64,000 nucleotides of DNA, from assembly GCF_002575655.3 (NCBI RefSeq), contig NC_053040.3, positions 155,435,148 through 155,499,147 of the forward strand, given 5' to 3'. Origin of the DNA: Aegilops tauschii subsp. strangulata (Eukaryota > Streptophyta > Magnoliopsida > Poales > Poaceae). The notes below the pieces were generated by a model. It worked only from the letters and a program-made list of their open reading frames with translations, was not told the origin of the DNA and ran no database searches. Both the position numbers and the translations under genes were made by a program. Each line of letters starts with the position of its first letter. The stretch's first letter is position 1. This document shows, in pieces, positions 11,196-23,245 of this stretch.

Positions 11196-12116
11196 TCTGC
11201 CTAGCAAAGGTGTACAGATCATTTGTGCGTAACTTTGTGAGTTTTCATCCGTTTGTTCGAGAAGCGGGGAGAAGTTTCAAACATTTTGGCCGCAAGGTGC
11301 GGCCACTAGGGTAGGCCTAGTTCGTATTTTAATTACAGACAATTCAGATGGAGTTCGGACATCATCAAAATCGATGTGTGCCTATGGCGTGCTCTCACGA
11401 CCCTGTGGAAAAATATTGGTAAAGTTTGGCACAAGTTTTGATGACCGCTCCTTCCAATCCGGAGCATCTCACATGAAGGATCATGGTTTTCCAAAAGGAG
11501 ACGTGTCAATTCAAACTCCTGTGGCCGGTGACTTCATCGTTTGGCCTCACAAAAAATTTCATGGTATGCAATCACCATTATACCACGGGTTTGATTTTCT
11601 AGCGCATTTCAGGTATCGTTAGCTATATTTAAGACGTTTTTTGATATTAACGTGCATTTTGTGCATACAAATAAAATTACAACTGGAACTGCATGTGCTG
11701 TCGAAAAGGATGAGGATCGCCGTTCGATCTGGGATCATCCAACGGTGCAGACGTACGATCCGTGGGGTTTGGGTTCTGGCCAATTAGAAAGCACGACTCA
11801 GATCATGGGCGGGGTGGTGGCAGGGTTTGGTCGGCACACGGCTTTCATCAATGAACTGTGTGCTATTCGCAAACCAGATTGCATATTTTTGTTCACACAT
11901 ACTGTAGTGAGATCGATTGAGTGTGCTACCTCTATGATATAATAATAATAATAACAAAAAACAGTTCATATTCATTGCCTGAGCTGACGGCATATCAAGG
12001 TCAACATATTAACAGTTCTTACATCAACAGAAAACTGGGCATAACTCACAAATTCAGTACACGCGACAGTTCTAAATTGAACGAATTAAGTTGCAAGGTA
12101 GGCATAAAGACTAGTC
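11196..12116 (-). other. Left part of outer CACTA, no gene recognised
   Basis: Lies downstream of the minus-strand transposase. The 11835-11905 segment carries words (CGGCACACGG, GAACTGTGTGC, TTCGCAAACC) resembling the subterminal repeats seen at the far right end of the same element (52260-52600). I could not find the CACTAC terminus here, so the left end is probably lost. The stretch 11200-11700 holds an 82-codon open frame with nothing recognisable. A short (ATA)n run sits at 11937-11956. Confidence 0.4.
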
Positions 12117-15100
12117 TTACAGCTTAATTCCCATGTACATGTGGGAATTGGGATCATTAAGTTGACCCCGAATGAACTTGGGGTTTTTGATGATTTTAAA
12201 CTTCTTCTCTATTGCACTGGTGCGTGATCCCTTGGCTGGCAACTCATCAAATTCATCGTACTCGTCCTGATCGGCAACATCATCGAGACCCAGTACCCTT
12301 CTCTTCCCATGCATCGCTAAATGGCCATTCTTATGCAAGGGGTCTTCCATAAAGAAAATCTAGGTAGCATCGCTGGCAAGAATGAATGGGTCCGCATGAT
12401 ATGCCATCTTTGTCCTGTTAACACAGGTCTTCCTGTACTCATCAATCCTTACCTAACCAAGAGGGATCCATGCGCACCTGAATAATGCCACCTTAACTTT
12501 CACATAGTCAAGCTCCCAAATCTATTTGATGGTTCCATAGTATACCCTTTTATCAGCTTCATTTACAGTCATGCATTCTATTCGAACAGAGCTGTTCTGA
12601 TATGAGGTCTTCTTATCACGTTCCTCAGTGTAGAACGTGTATCCATTTATGTCATATGCTTGGTATGTCAGCACCACAGGTGATGGCTTTTGTGCCAACC
12701 ACGTAGCAATGGCATCGATGGATCCTTGTGCCAAAGGATTCTTCAGCCATTCGGCGTAGTTCTTAGTGTGCTCCTTCATCTCCACCTCTGATGAAGGCAC
12801 CATTGGTAAGAATCTTTGGCGTATCTCCTCCAAGTGTTCTTCGGCATAAGCAATGAGAACTGGGCTATTAAGCAATACCGTCAAATGGGCTTTCTCTGCC
12901 AATTCTCCGGGTGCAGCCATTTGCGTGCTAGCAAGGACTGGCTTACCTTTCAGCCTTCCCTCGTGGCGAGAGAGGGGCAAACCTATAGGTCTTTATTTCA
13001 TGTATTCGGTGCAAAACTCAACCACCTCCTCCGCGGTATAACCTTGTAGGATGCTTGCCGCTGGATGGTTTCGGTTCCGACAAAAGTGCTTCAGGATTCT
13101 CGTGAACCTCTCGAAGGGATACATGTTGCGAAGAAACACAGGACCAGAATACTTTATCTCGCCGACAAGGTGCACAGTGAGATGGACCATGATATCAAAG
13201 AATGACAGTGGGAAAAACATCTCTAGGTTGGACAATATTCTTGCAATATCATCTTGCATATGATCCAACTCTTCAGGATCTACAACTTTCTGCCATAGTT
13301 GGTTGAAGAAATCACAGAGGTCAATGAGTGTGTTTCTTATATCTTTGTCCATCAGATTCCTGATGGCCACTGGGAGGATTTGTGTCAACATTAAGTGGAA
13401 ATCATGTGACTTCATGTGTCCAACTCACATCCACGAGACTTCTGATGTTTGCGGAGTAGGAAGAGGGTGTCTTAACTGACAACAAATAGGTGGAGAACGG
13501 TGTTGCTTCTTTTGTACTGAAATTGTAACTCTGGCGAGCTTTGATGAATTTGTCATCATCTTCTGCTTCACTCTTGCGTTGTGATTAATCAGCAAGCATA
13601 TCGAGCCGTGAACCATCACCATCCTTTCTTTTACCTTTAATCTTGAGCAGAGTACCAAGGATGCTTTCACATACGTTCTTCTCTACGTGCATGACATCGA
13701 TGCAGTGACGTACACGTAGAATCTCCCAGTAAGGTAATTTCCAGAACACCGATTTCTTCTTAAACACTTGTTCCTTGGGTGTTAGTTTCACCGTCAAAGG
13801 GTGGTTCTTGCAAAGCACAACATTAAATTTTTAGCCATGTTGTGGACCACCACCCCTTAATAGGGTCTTGGGGCTGCAGCTGCCTTTGCCGTACCATCAA
13901 ATTCAGCTTTCATCTTTCGGTATGGGTGATTTTTCCATAAGAACCTACGATGATGCAAATACACTATTTTGTGCGAGTTGTGAAGTCTTCTGCTAGCTGT
14001 CCTATCCATGCATGTGACACACCCTACTTCTCCCCTTGTTTTCTGCCCTGATGTGTTGCCTAATGCCGGCATATCTTGAATGGTGAGCACCAGCATGGCA
14101 TGTAGATTGAAAATCTCCTTTCTGTAAGCATCATAACATTTTACAGCACGCGCATCTATCCACACTGTCAGCAGTTCTTCTACCGGTTGCTTCGGGCCTT
14201 GGATAATCATTGATATCATAATGTATTTCTTCTTCATACACAACCAAGGAGCTAGGTTATATATGCACAGAAGCACCGACCATGTGCTGTGATTGGTGCT
14301 CATATCGCCAAAAGGATTCATCCCGTCAGTACACTCCCCGAGCCTTATACTTCTAGGATCCTTGGAAAAAATTTCAAACTTTTTGTCGATTAATTCCCAC
14401 TGAGCCCCATCTTTCGGGTGCCTCATATACCTATCCGCAATTCGCTCATCATGATGCCACCGCAACCTCTTTGCCTCTCTAGGGTTTGCAAACAAACGCC
14501 TCAACCTTGGAATTAAAGGCAACTACCAAACAACCTTGAACGGGACTCCTGTCCTGATCTCGTCATCCAATTTGTACTTGTACTTTGCTCTCCTGCGCTT
14601 GTATCGTGCATGCTTGCATGTGGGACATGCACGATAATCTTTGTACTCACCACGGTACAATATACAATCATTCACACAAGCGTGTATCTTCTGTACTTCA
14701 AGTTCCAATGGGAAAATAATTTTCTTCGCTTCATTCGTGCTTCTGGGGAGCACATTATCTTCCAGAAGAATTTCTTTCAAAAGACCTAACATCTCTGTGA
14801 AGCCCTTGTTTGATAGACCGTTTGCTGCTTTAAATCTGAGAAGCGCTAGGGTAGCACTCAACCTGGAATATTTCTTTTTGCAACCTGGATACAATTCTTT
14901 CTTGGAGTCCGCATCAATGGTTGGCAGATCCTTGTACCCAATCATATGCTTATCTGGGCCCTCGAAATCTGTGATCATAGCAGCAAAATCTGGCATATCA
15001 AGATCGTCGTCATCTGCGTCGATGTCTTGGTTTTCCAGTGGGCGTTTCGGCTTTCCGGTGTTCCATTGGTAGCTTGACGCCTCTGCCCCAATGTTAGATT

Positions 15101-15386
15101 CAACATCCATGTGACACTGATCAGGGTTTGGCATCTCGCTGCCCTTGGTATCTTCATCCATGACCTCCTCTTCACCGTTTCTGGTCCAACGTGTATATCC
15201 ATCCATGAATCCCCTAGAGGCTAAGTGCATCTGGACATCTGCAAATTCATGTGACTCTGTATTGGCACAATCAGTACATGGACATAGGATGTAATCCGCA
15301 TCACCAATTCTCCTCTTTGTACTTTCAGCCAAATTCATGAACTCTGTCACGCCATTGATAAAATCTGCGGTTTTCCGATTCTTCAT
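12117..15386 (-). pseudogene. CACTA transposase (TNPD/Transposase_21 type), decayed
   Basis: Reading leftward from 15386. A transposase-associated N-terminal domain comes first (ADYILCPCTDC, ASRGFMDGYTRW; residues ~25-75). Then follow the acidic linker, the CKHARYKRRRAKYKYK region, and the Transposase_21 core with RLRRLFANPREAKRLRWH, MNPFGDMSTNHSTW, AMLVLTIQDMPALGN and HCIDVMHVEKNVCESILG. A DUF4218-like block (FFPLSFFDIMVHLTVHLVGE) and a DUF4216-like C-terminus (DLDDVAD-type acidic end) complete it. The enzyme family cuts and pastes CACTA ends. The order is complete, but frameshifts (about 13840, 13430) and in-frame stops (TAG 14523-14525, TAA 12993-12995, TAGs near 12522, 12440, 12361) destroy it. 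Several stops look like CAG to TAG at conserved Gln positions. Gene is inactive. Confidence 0.92.
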
Positions 15387-16270
15387 CCATCGAGATCATT
15401 CCATCTGCAACACACGAATGGTAATTAAAAACAAAACAACAATATTAATACACGAAGTAACTGCTGTCCAAAGATGCATGCATAAATCACAAGGTTTAAT
15501 TTTAATAATTACTGAGGGCGCTCCATGTTGTTATCCAGACGTGCTATGACAAAAATTAATGGCCAGTCAATTTACACGCAGAGTACTAGTACAACACTAC
15601 TCTTAGGAATTGAATACCTAAATTTAGCCACTCAAGAAAAGAATACCTTAATTAATTAGCCGCGCGGCGACCTCCACCCAGCAGACAGACAAGAGCGATG
15701 CGGCGGCACGCCGAGACAGCAGGGTCGAGGAGCAAAGCTTAGTGCGGCTGCCGCCTGAAGTTCGACCTCCACTATCCCGCCATCAACCGCGATGGATGTG
15801 CTCGAATCACGCCGCCGCCGACCTTGATGGTTGAGCTCCTCCTATCTCCCGCTGCAGAACGAGGATTGACCTCCTATGACGCCGCCACCGCCCACCGACC
15901 GAGGATTGACCTCTTCTCCGGTAGCTGCTGCCTAGGATGCCGCCGCCATCTCTATATGCAGAGCGGCTGTTTTTTTACGGATATCCATGGAGCGGCTGTT
16001 TACACGGTATCTAACCGTAACTCAATTATATGGACAGGGTAGTACATCACATATGGTTATGTAACGACAACCTTGTCTAGCCTACGTTGTCTTCTCACAC
16101 GGTTTGGTGCGGAAATCGTGTGACGTTGTAATACCTAACACAAACGACATGTACAAACAGTGTGCCGTATACAACATATATATAGTGCCATTACTAGTTC
16201 CCGGCCGTTAGCTTATCTCCATAGTTTCCCCATTTCCCCCAAATCCCTACATAGCCTCCAAATTCCCTCG
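15387..16270. other. Divergent intergenic region of the outer CACTA
   Basis: Separates the minus-strand transposase from the plus-strand GRF gene and so should hold both promoters. 15660-15960 is GC-rich (probable transposase leader on the minus strand). 16080-16175 carries words like ACACGGTTTGGTGCGG and CAGTGTGCCGTATAC that resemble this element's subterminal repeats. A TATATATAG sequence occurs at 16178-16186, upstream of the GRF gene. No protein match. Confidence 0.45.
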
Positions 16271-16438
16271 CGTGGCGCTGACATTGGGGGAATGCGGACG
16301 AGTGGTGCTGATGGTTTCGGTGCGGCTGCTCCTGCTCGTATCGCCGCCACGAGGGCGGTCGCCGCTGAGCACTTGCCTAAGGTCATCAGAAGGCAGGTGT
16401 ACTATGGATCCGAATTGTCCTGTCAGGTTCCAATCTAT

Positions 16439-17035
16439 CATGATCTTTTTTACCATGTCAGAAGTATGGCTCCTTGCTGAATCCGTCTTGAATGACCCCC
16501 CCAGGAAAGCGATCTGTCGCCAGATCCGGAGCTTGACTCCAGACTCCCGCAACATCAGTTCGACTCCGAGTTTTGCGCCACCGAGAAGTACCAAAAGCTA
16601 AGTTGTGTGCACGTGCACACTCCCGCTCGATGTGTATGCACGGAGGGATTCGACATTGGCAGGCGGTTTCTTAGTTGCCCCTTAGAGGTTAGTGCTAATT
16701 AAGTTCATCATTTTACTTCAGTTAATGCCACTGCTCATCTATAATACTATTTAACATTGGCAGGGATATGAGGCTTTTGCCTTTGTTAACTGGCTGGATG
16801 AAGAATGGCATGGCAGGGCTTGGAGTGTTATCACCAAACTCGCAGAAGATAACATAAAGCTGAAGAAGAAACTGGCTGATCTGGAATGTACAATCAGTAC
16901 GATGAAGCAAGAAAGAATCAATCACATGCAATAGATGAAAGCAAGAGACAAGAAGGAAATAGCATGTGTAGTTGTGGTTGTTGCATTAGCTATGTTCTAT
17001 GCGCTGTTTGCCATGATGATTAGGGGTTTTGTTTG
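16439..17035 (+). pseudogene. GRF-type zinc-finger protein with coiled coil and C-terminal membrane segment
   Basis: Two exons separated by a GT-AG intron (about 16689-16761, ending ACATTGGCAG). Exon 1 gives CVHVHTPARCVCTEGFDIG then RRFLSCPLE, the first half of a zf-GRF domain (Cys ligands plus GRRF). Exon 2 continues GYEAFAFVNWLDEEWHGRAW and then a Lys/Glu-rich coiled coil (KLAEDNIKLKKKLADLE). A TAG right after ...INHMQ is followed in frame by MKARDKKEIACVVVVV and a hydrophobic helix, which looks like the original C-terminal membrane anchor, cut off by a CAG to TAG change. The frame upstream of exon 1 is also disrupted near the C run at 16496-16502. GRF fingers bind nucleic acid; many Triticeae transposon genes have this layout. 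Confidence 0.75.
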
Positions 17036-17048
17036 ACAGTATTGCTAA

Positions 17049-17066
17049 AGCACATCTAGATGTGCT
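17049..17066. repeat. perfect 18-bp palindrome
   Basis: AGCACATCTAGATGTGCT is its own reverse complement. A related half, GCACATCTAG, follows at about 17077. It may be the end of a decayed MITE or a dimeric protein site in the spacer between two CACTA genes. Confidence 0.8.
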
Positions 17067-17507
17067 CTAAGTAATGCACATCTAGGTCCTATATATGCCA
17101 TTGATGTTACACGAAGATTCGTGCAGATATTTTTCTTTGTCTTTTTTCTTTTCCTTTCTAGTTTGATTATTACTGGCTTTATCAATAAGAAGAGCTCAAT
17201 GTATTGCTTGCCAACTGTCCTACTCCGTTCGTACCGGTGCATAATCCCAAAACTTGTTCCTTGTTTTTGTCCTGAAAAAGGAAACCAGCCAAATAGCCAA
17301 TAGGAGTCTTGCGCAGCCCCGGGAATTTGGACCGACCGTGTACAAATAATTACGGTTGATTATATCAGCGGTTAGATAATACGTCAACCCCCACTTCAAT
17401 CCCCGCTTCAATTGGCAGTTCCTCTTCTCTGCATACCCCGCTTAAGTGTCCACCATCTTCATCGTCCCCGGCAGGCCGCGCTACACACTGGCACACACTC
17501 TACAGCC

Positions 17508-20500
17508 ATGTAGAGCGATAGCGAGGATGACAGTTCGGCCAGCAGTCTGGCGCCCGATGATGGGTCAACATCGAAATCATCCCGCTCGTCTTCCATGAGT
17601 CCGGTGTCAAGCCCAGACCTCGATTATATCCGGTCCATGGAAGGGACACCGCCTCCGGAGTCGTCAGATGACAACCAGACAGACGAGGAGCCGTCGTGTC
17701 ACATCCTAGCTAGTTCATGCATTAGAGTGTTGCATCATGTCTACTTTTTCCAGAAAGTTGAAATGGGGATGACAGAAACCCCCAGCACCCCCCTGAACAC
17801 AACTAGGGTTTACTAAAATCCTTTTCAATGAACCTGAAATGCCCTTCATAAATGTTCACCATCTTTGGTCCTGGCTAAACCCTCTGCCAAAAATGGTTTC
17901 ATATTTTTGGAGGCTATTCTGGATTTTTGCACCAAGCCATAAGTATTTGCATTTGGGCAATTTAAATCCTATAAATATTTTAAAATGCCCAAATAATCTT
18001 GAAGGTATTTTTAGGCTGTTGAGAATATTTTCAAATGTGCCTCTGAATATTTTCAGGTTTTTCCTAAATGGAATGGTATTTCTACTATTCCAAAACACAG
18101 AACAGAAACAAATAAAAAGAAAAACAGAAAGCAGAGAGAGAATCTTACCTGGCAGCCCACTGGCCGGCCCAGCACTGTGCTGGCCCGCGCCAGTCAGCTG
18201 CTTCCTCCCGCCAGAGCAGGCAGAGAGGTGACGCCGGCGTGCGCGAGCTCGCCACGGCGCCACCTGCTTGCCACTTCGCCCGTGGACGAGCTGGACAACC
18301 TCCACGTCGCGCCCCCGAGCCCCTGGACACCTCCATTCGTCCCCTACACCTCTCTCTCGCCTCCCTCCACCATGGCCGACGCAGCCGCTGCCACCTCGCC
18401 GCCGTAGCCGTAGCCACTGCCGTCTCCGCGTCACCTGACCCTGTCCAGCAGCTCCGCCGCCGCCTTCTCCTTCGAGCAGGTCGGGCCCCGAGCGCCCGCT
18501 TGCCCCGAAGCCACTGCTCCGACCTCGCTTTCACCGCCCACCGCCGGAGATCCCCTTCGCCGTCACCACCGCAGCAGTTCGTCCCCGACAGCGCCGCCTA
18601 GCTCATCGCCTTTGCCGTGAGCTTCTGCCCCTTCCCCTTCCTCTCATTCTTGCTGCCGCCCTCTGCCTCGACCGCAACAAGCAGCACCGCACGCGCCGCC
18701 GCCGAGCTCGTCGCCGACGATGCTCCAGCCACCCAACGGGCACGCCACTATGCCCAACGAGTTCACCTCGTCACGTAGGCCATGTAGGACCTGGCCTTGA
18801 GCCTCCAAGAGCACCACAATGACGGGTCCGACCTCACCCGTACCCCGGCAGCCGCACAGCTCGTCGCCGGCGTCATTTCCGGCGACCCCAAGCTTCACCT
18901 CCACCACCAATCAACGCGGGTTGCTCCCAGCTACGCGTAGGTGCCCTCCGCCGCCCGTTTGGTCGCCGGAGGAGGAATCCCGCAGCCTTCGCCGCGTCTG
19001 GACGTCGCCGGCGGCTAAACGCCGGCGAGTCAGCGTGTTTTGACCACGGGTTTGACTCCCCAGAGTCACTGATAGTGGGGCCCGCCTGCTAATTAACTTG
19101 AGTTGGAGTTAAATTAATTCTAATTAGTTCAGCTAACTAACAGTGACACTGACACAGGGGACCCACACGTCAGGTTTGACCTGGACCGCCCGTTGACCGC
19201 TGACGTCATCATGACACACTGCTGACACAATAAGTAATTTAATTACTGGAATTATTCTTATACAGGAAATTCCAGAAAATATCACAAACTTCAAAAAATC
19301 ATAGAAAATAATCTATAGCTCAGAATGGAAAGATTTATATATGAAAAATGATCAGAAAAATCCATTCTATCCATCTGTACTGGTTTCATGCATGTTTAAG
19401 CAAATTAACCTGTTGTTTAATGCAGAACAAGATAAAGCACTAATAAGGGCCATTTATGAACTTGGAATTTGAATCTTTGATTCAAAATAGTCCAAACCCA
19501 TCTGGTCTTAGTTGCATTAGCCCAACACATTCATTTTGCCATGTCTCATGCATGCATCATATTGTTTCACTCTGCTTGGTGTTGATTGTGCTTCGATGTG
19601 TTCTTCGTGGTAGGTTCTGCCTCCGAGGATATTCACGAGTATCCAACTGAAGGGCAGTATTCCACCACCACCCCGTCAGGCAAGCAACCCATTGATCATT
19701 TCGATACAAACCCATCTTCTCGCTTCTGCTCTCATTTACTGCATTAAGACAACGCGATTGAAACTGCTGTGTGTTGCGGTAGTTGAACCCACTTTCCTTT
19801 GCATGACCTGTCATTGCCACAGTAACTAGATGAAACCCACTAGCATGTGTAGGATTTGATTGAGCCATGTTGTGTTCCTACAATGCTATGCTTGCTACGC
19901 TTAGAGTCGTGTCAGGTCTGGCTCATCAGGGTGATGAACTAGAGTGAAAGCATGTGTCGGTAATGAGAGTGAGGTGTTGAATACGTTTTGGTAAAGGTAT
20001 CGATTAGAGGCCATGTAGGAGTACATGGTGGGTTGTTTCATTGAGACCGTCCCTAAGAACTGAGATCTGTATGCGTGATTTAAGATTCAGCTACTACCAC
20101 GCATTGGGCCCGAAACCAATGGACCCCCTCGGCTTCTTAATCACCCTTGTCCTCTGTCCAGGAGTTGCACGTAGTTTCTGGTGTTTGTAGTAAGCTGGAG
20201 GCCGTGGACAGCGCTGACCCGAGGGGTGGGCTGTGATGCGGTAGGCTCGTGGCCCGGTGTACCGAGTCGCCCGTTTGGTGTCTCGGGAACCCTGCACACA
20301 TCGTTCGGGGCCGTATGTGGAAACCTCGGCCGGACTCCCTGCGGATGGAACCTGAATAGGTAATAAACCTGGACTAGAGACTCAAGTGTTTAGGTAGGCT
20401 GTGGCCGACACCCACGTTGGGCTTCCGCTTGAAGGTTGCCGAGTACACGTCGTGTAACGACGGTAAGTGGTGAGAGCGTGTGTGACGAAGTACACCCCTG

Positions 20501-21948
20501 CAGGGTATAAAACTATTCGAATAGCCGCGTCCACGGTAAAGGACTACTTGGTCGCTTATGCAGTTCATAGACAAGTAAATGGATACTACTAAAAGCCTCA
20601 AGATAAGTGTGAGTACCGCGGATGGCTCTCTCGTGGGATGACGAGGGAGGATCCACGGTGGAGTATTGAGATGGTGATTAGTGGACTCGTGTGAGAAAAC
20701 TATTTTACAAGTGGTGTCTCGTAGGATAGCTTAGCCAAGAGTCAAAGCTGGCTTGCTGCAATAACTCCACTACCTTCTTGAGAATGAACATGTATAGTAG
20801 GTTCTGTTGTAAGACTTGCTGAGTACCTTTGTACTCATGTTGCTTCAATTACTGTTTTCAGACGACAACACCGCCCCTTCCGATGGGTTCTATGTAGATC
20901 TCGACGATGACGAGTGACTTGCCACCCAGGTGGTGATCTAAGCTTGTGAAGGGCCTACGTAGATAGACAGGCTTCGTCAAGCCTTCTTTCTTTCTAGTGT
21001 CTGTACCCAGACAAGTTGCTTCCGCATGTGCTTGTATGATTGTATGACTTGAGTGTCGGGTCATGTGACCCCTATCTGTATGAACTTGTTATGTAAGGCT
21101 CTCCGGAGCCCTTTAAATAAAGTACTTTGAGTTGTAGAGTTTTGTTGTGATGCCATGTTGTATTTACACATATCGAGCATATTGTGTGTATGATTGAAAT
21201 GCTTGGTATGTGTGGGATCCGACAATCTAGTTGTCTATCCTTGGCAGCCTCTCTTATGGCGAAATGTAGTCTAGTGCCTCCTTGAGCCATAGTAGTCTAC
21301 TACAGCCCGGTTCTCCGGAGTCCTGCTAGCCCAGCACTACTGCTCTGGACACTTGACTGGCCGGCATGTGTTTCACATCGTTCCTGTGTCTGTCCCTTCG
21401 GGGAAATGTCACGCGGTGACATCCGGAGTCCTGCCTAGCCTGCTACAGCTCGGGTTCCCGGAGTCCTGTTAGCCCAGTGCTACAGCCCGGATTCACACGC
21501 TGCTGACCGACACGTTCGATGTTGATTCATGTATGCATGTCCCCATACGTTAGTGCCGCTTTGGGTTCACGACTAGCCATGTCGGCCCGGGTTCTTTGTC
21601 ATATGGATGCTAGCGACATTGTCATATACGTGAGCCAAAAGGCGCAAACGGTCCCGGGCCATGGTAAGGCGACACCCATGGGAGTACCGTGCCTGAGGCC
21701 GCAAAGTGATATGAGGTGTTACAGGCTAGATCAGTGTGACTTAGAATCGGGGTCCTGACACGTCGGAGGACGAAGAAGAGGACGACTATGACGAGGAGGA
21801 GGAATGGTCGAACGAGGAGGAGGAGGAGGACGACGACAACAACGACGGTGGCAACGATGAAAAGCCAACGATCAGCGGCAAGAAGCGTCCTCGCCAAGAC
21901 GATGTCGCGGGACCATCCAACAAGAACAACAAGAAGAAGATGGACTAA
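17508..21948 (+). pseudogene. Ser-rich/acidic CACTA protein, split by a solo LTR
   Basis: From 17508 the frame reads Ser/Asp-rich sequence (SDSEDDSSASSLAPDDG, SPVSSPDLDYIRSMEG) to TDEEPS, where a 4.06-kb LTR is inserted. Once the LTR and one copy of the 5-bp duplication are disregarded, the frame resumes at 21766 with a run of Glu/Asp (EDEEEDDYDEEEEW), then DEKPTISGKKRPRQDD and a Lys-rich end KNNKKKMD, stop at 21946-21948. The total would be about 125 codons. The tail looks like an acidic patch plus a nuclear localisation signal. The start codon is followed directly by TAG (probably once CAG), so the gene was also hit by a point mutation. It lies just inside the element's right subterminal zone. 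No named family recognised. Confidence 0.7.
17697..21760 (+). mobile_element. Gypsy-type solo LTR, 4.06 kb
   Basis: Starts TGTCACATCC and ends GGGTCCTGACA, flanked by a perfect 5-bp target duplication CGTCG (17692-17696 and 21761-21765). There is no internal domain: both ends belong to one LTR, so the element has been reduced by LTR-LTR recombination. It contains a GC-rich block (18150-19030), as do other large Triticeae LTRs, and a short-motif field around 21300-21500 (CGGAGTCCTG, TAGCCCAG, TACAGCCCGG repeated). Open frames within it are not genes. Length suggests a LARD or similar large-LTR gypsy family. Confidence 0.9.
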
Positions 21949-22084
21949 ATTAAGAAGACTGTATATATCTCTATTTATCCTGTCAATCTCATCGCAGACG
22001 GTTAGTAATATGTATTCGACAGAGATTTTCTACATTATCGCCAACAGGTTGGTTTGTTGAACTGTGTGCCCTGACGAGCACACA

Positions 22085-22111
22085 CACTACAAAAAATACA
22101 CTTCCGTGATG
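22085..22111 (+). repeat. Left terminal inverted repeat, inner CACTA
   Basis: CACTACAAAAAA followed by TACACTTCCGTGA. It pairs with the inverted right end at 52205-52232. Confidence 0.85.
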
Positions 22112-22329
22112 ATACGTGTTTGTCACAGTAGGTCACGTTTTCTGTCATGCATGTACATCCATGACAAATTTATGACAGAATCAAGATAGTCATACCTGTG
22201 CTGTCGTAGAAGTGTTCCATGACATTACCAAAATTATCATCACGGAAGTGTCCACTTCCATGACCATAAATCGCGCGTCACAGAAGTGCTTTCATCAAGG
22301 GTGATTGACACGTGGCATCAACCATAATG

Positions 22330-22985
22330 GAACGCCGTTAAGCTATCAAGTCCGGTGTTGGATCCGAGAACCCGTTAACAGCCGGGACCAATGGGAAATT
22401 TCCACGTGTAAAATTCTGATTGGCCGGAGGGAACACCTATCAGCTCGTCAGTGGGCCAGATGTCGCCCGTCCATTGGAGGAGACATGCCTACGATACGTC
22501 GACATGTGGCTGGGCCCAACAGAGGCCCATATAGGTTAAAAAGGCCGGCCCAGTCAAAGGCCCGTAGTACTTACTCAGGTACTAGTGGGCCAGCCCAATA
22601 ACGGCCTGCTTAATAAAGGCCCATTTATGGCCCGAAGCCAGATCTGGCCCGTGATACATTTCAGCCTACTGAAGGGCCATCGACGACTAGTGAAAATTGA
22701 GGCCCAACATGCATTTCGGCCTGTTAAAGGCCCATGTTTCATCTCGGCCGTAACAGGCCAGTACAATATTCAGCCTGTTAATGGCCCAACGCTACCTGGG
22801 CCAAACTAAGCGCTGGGTCCACAAAAGGCCCAACTAAAATATAGGCCGGTGTAAGTTGTGGGCCTCGTGCAAAGTGTGAAGGCCCCAATCATTCGGGCCC
22901 AAGAAAGATGCAGGCCGGCCCAATTGTGGACCGCTAAAAACCAGGCCCGTTAGAGGCGAATGTTTCGGCCCGGTCGACTACATCT
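22330..22985. repeat. Left subterminal GGCC-type repeats, inner CACTA
   Basis: About fifteen spaced copies of words such as AAAGGCCCA, TTCGGCCTGTTA and TGGGCC in both orientations, roughly every 20-45 bp. CACTA subterminal repeats of this kind are binding sites for the TNPA-type protein. The open frames here (22305, 22585) are compositional. Confidence 0.75.
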
Positions 22986-22989
22986 GATT

Positions 22990-23245
22990 TTTTTCAGATA
23001 GCGAATGATGGCAGTAACTAGTAGGAATTAAGAACAAGCCTACTCTATCCAATAAAGAGATTATAGCATAGTAACTAAGAATAAACCTACACTATACAAT
23101 AAAGGATTTATGGTATAATACATCCACTGGGCATCAAAGTTCGCCACCAGTGATCATAAAGCGCAACGAAGAAGCAGATTACAAAAACTGGGCACCATTT
23201 CAGCGTAACAAAATAATACTGAACCGAGACCACTTCCAAGACAAT
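22990..23245. other. AT-rich spacer
   Basis: Contains two short related words (CTACxCTATxCAATAAAG at about 23040 and 23090) and probably the 3' flank of the TNPA-like gene. Nothing else seen. Confidence 0.5.

Noticed and set aside
11902..11912. ACTGTAGTGA as a CACTA end
   Set aside because: Orientation (GTAGTG) would place an element to its left, where no matching start exists; probably chance within the subterminal zone.
11374..11942. Two plus-strand ORFs of 82 and 96 codons
   Set aside because: No recognisable domain; within the non-coding 3' part of the outer CACTA and partly in subterminal-like repeats.
15595..15607. CACTACTCTTAGG as a possible CACTA start
   Set aside because: Does not match the right end (CACTACTGCAGGATGC) and would exclude the transposase from the element.
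18145..18910. GC-rich ORFs of 75-190 codons
   Set aside because: Inside the 4.06-kb solo LTR; frames overlap on both strands and have no domain text.
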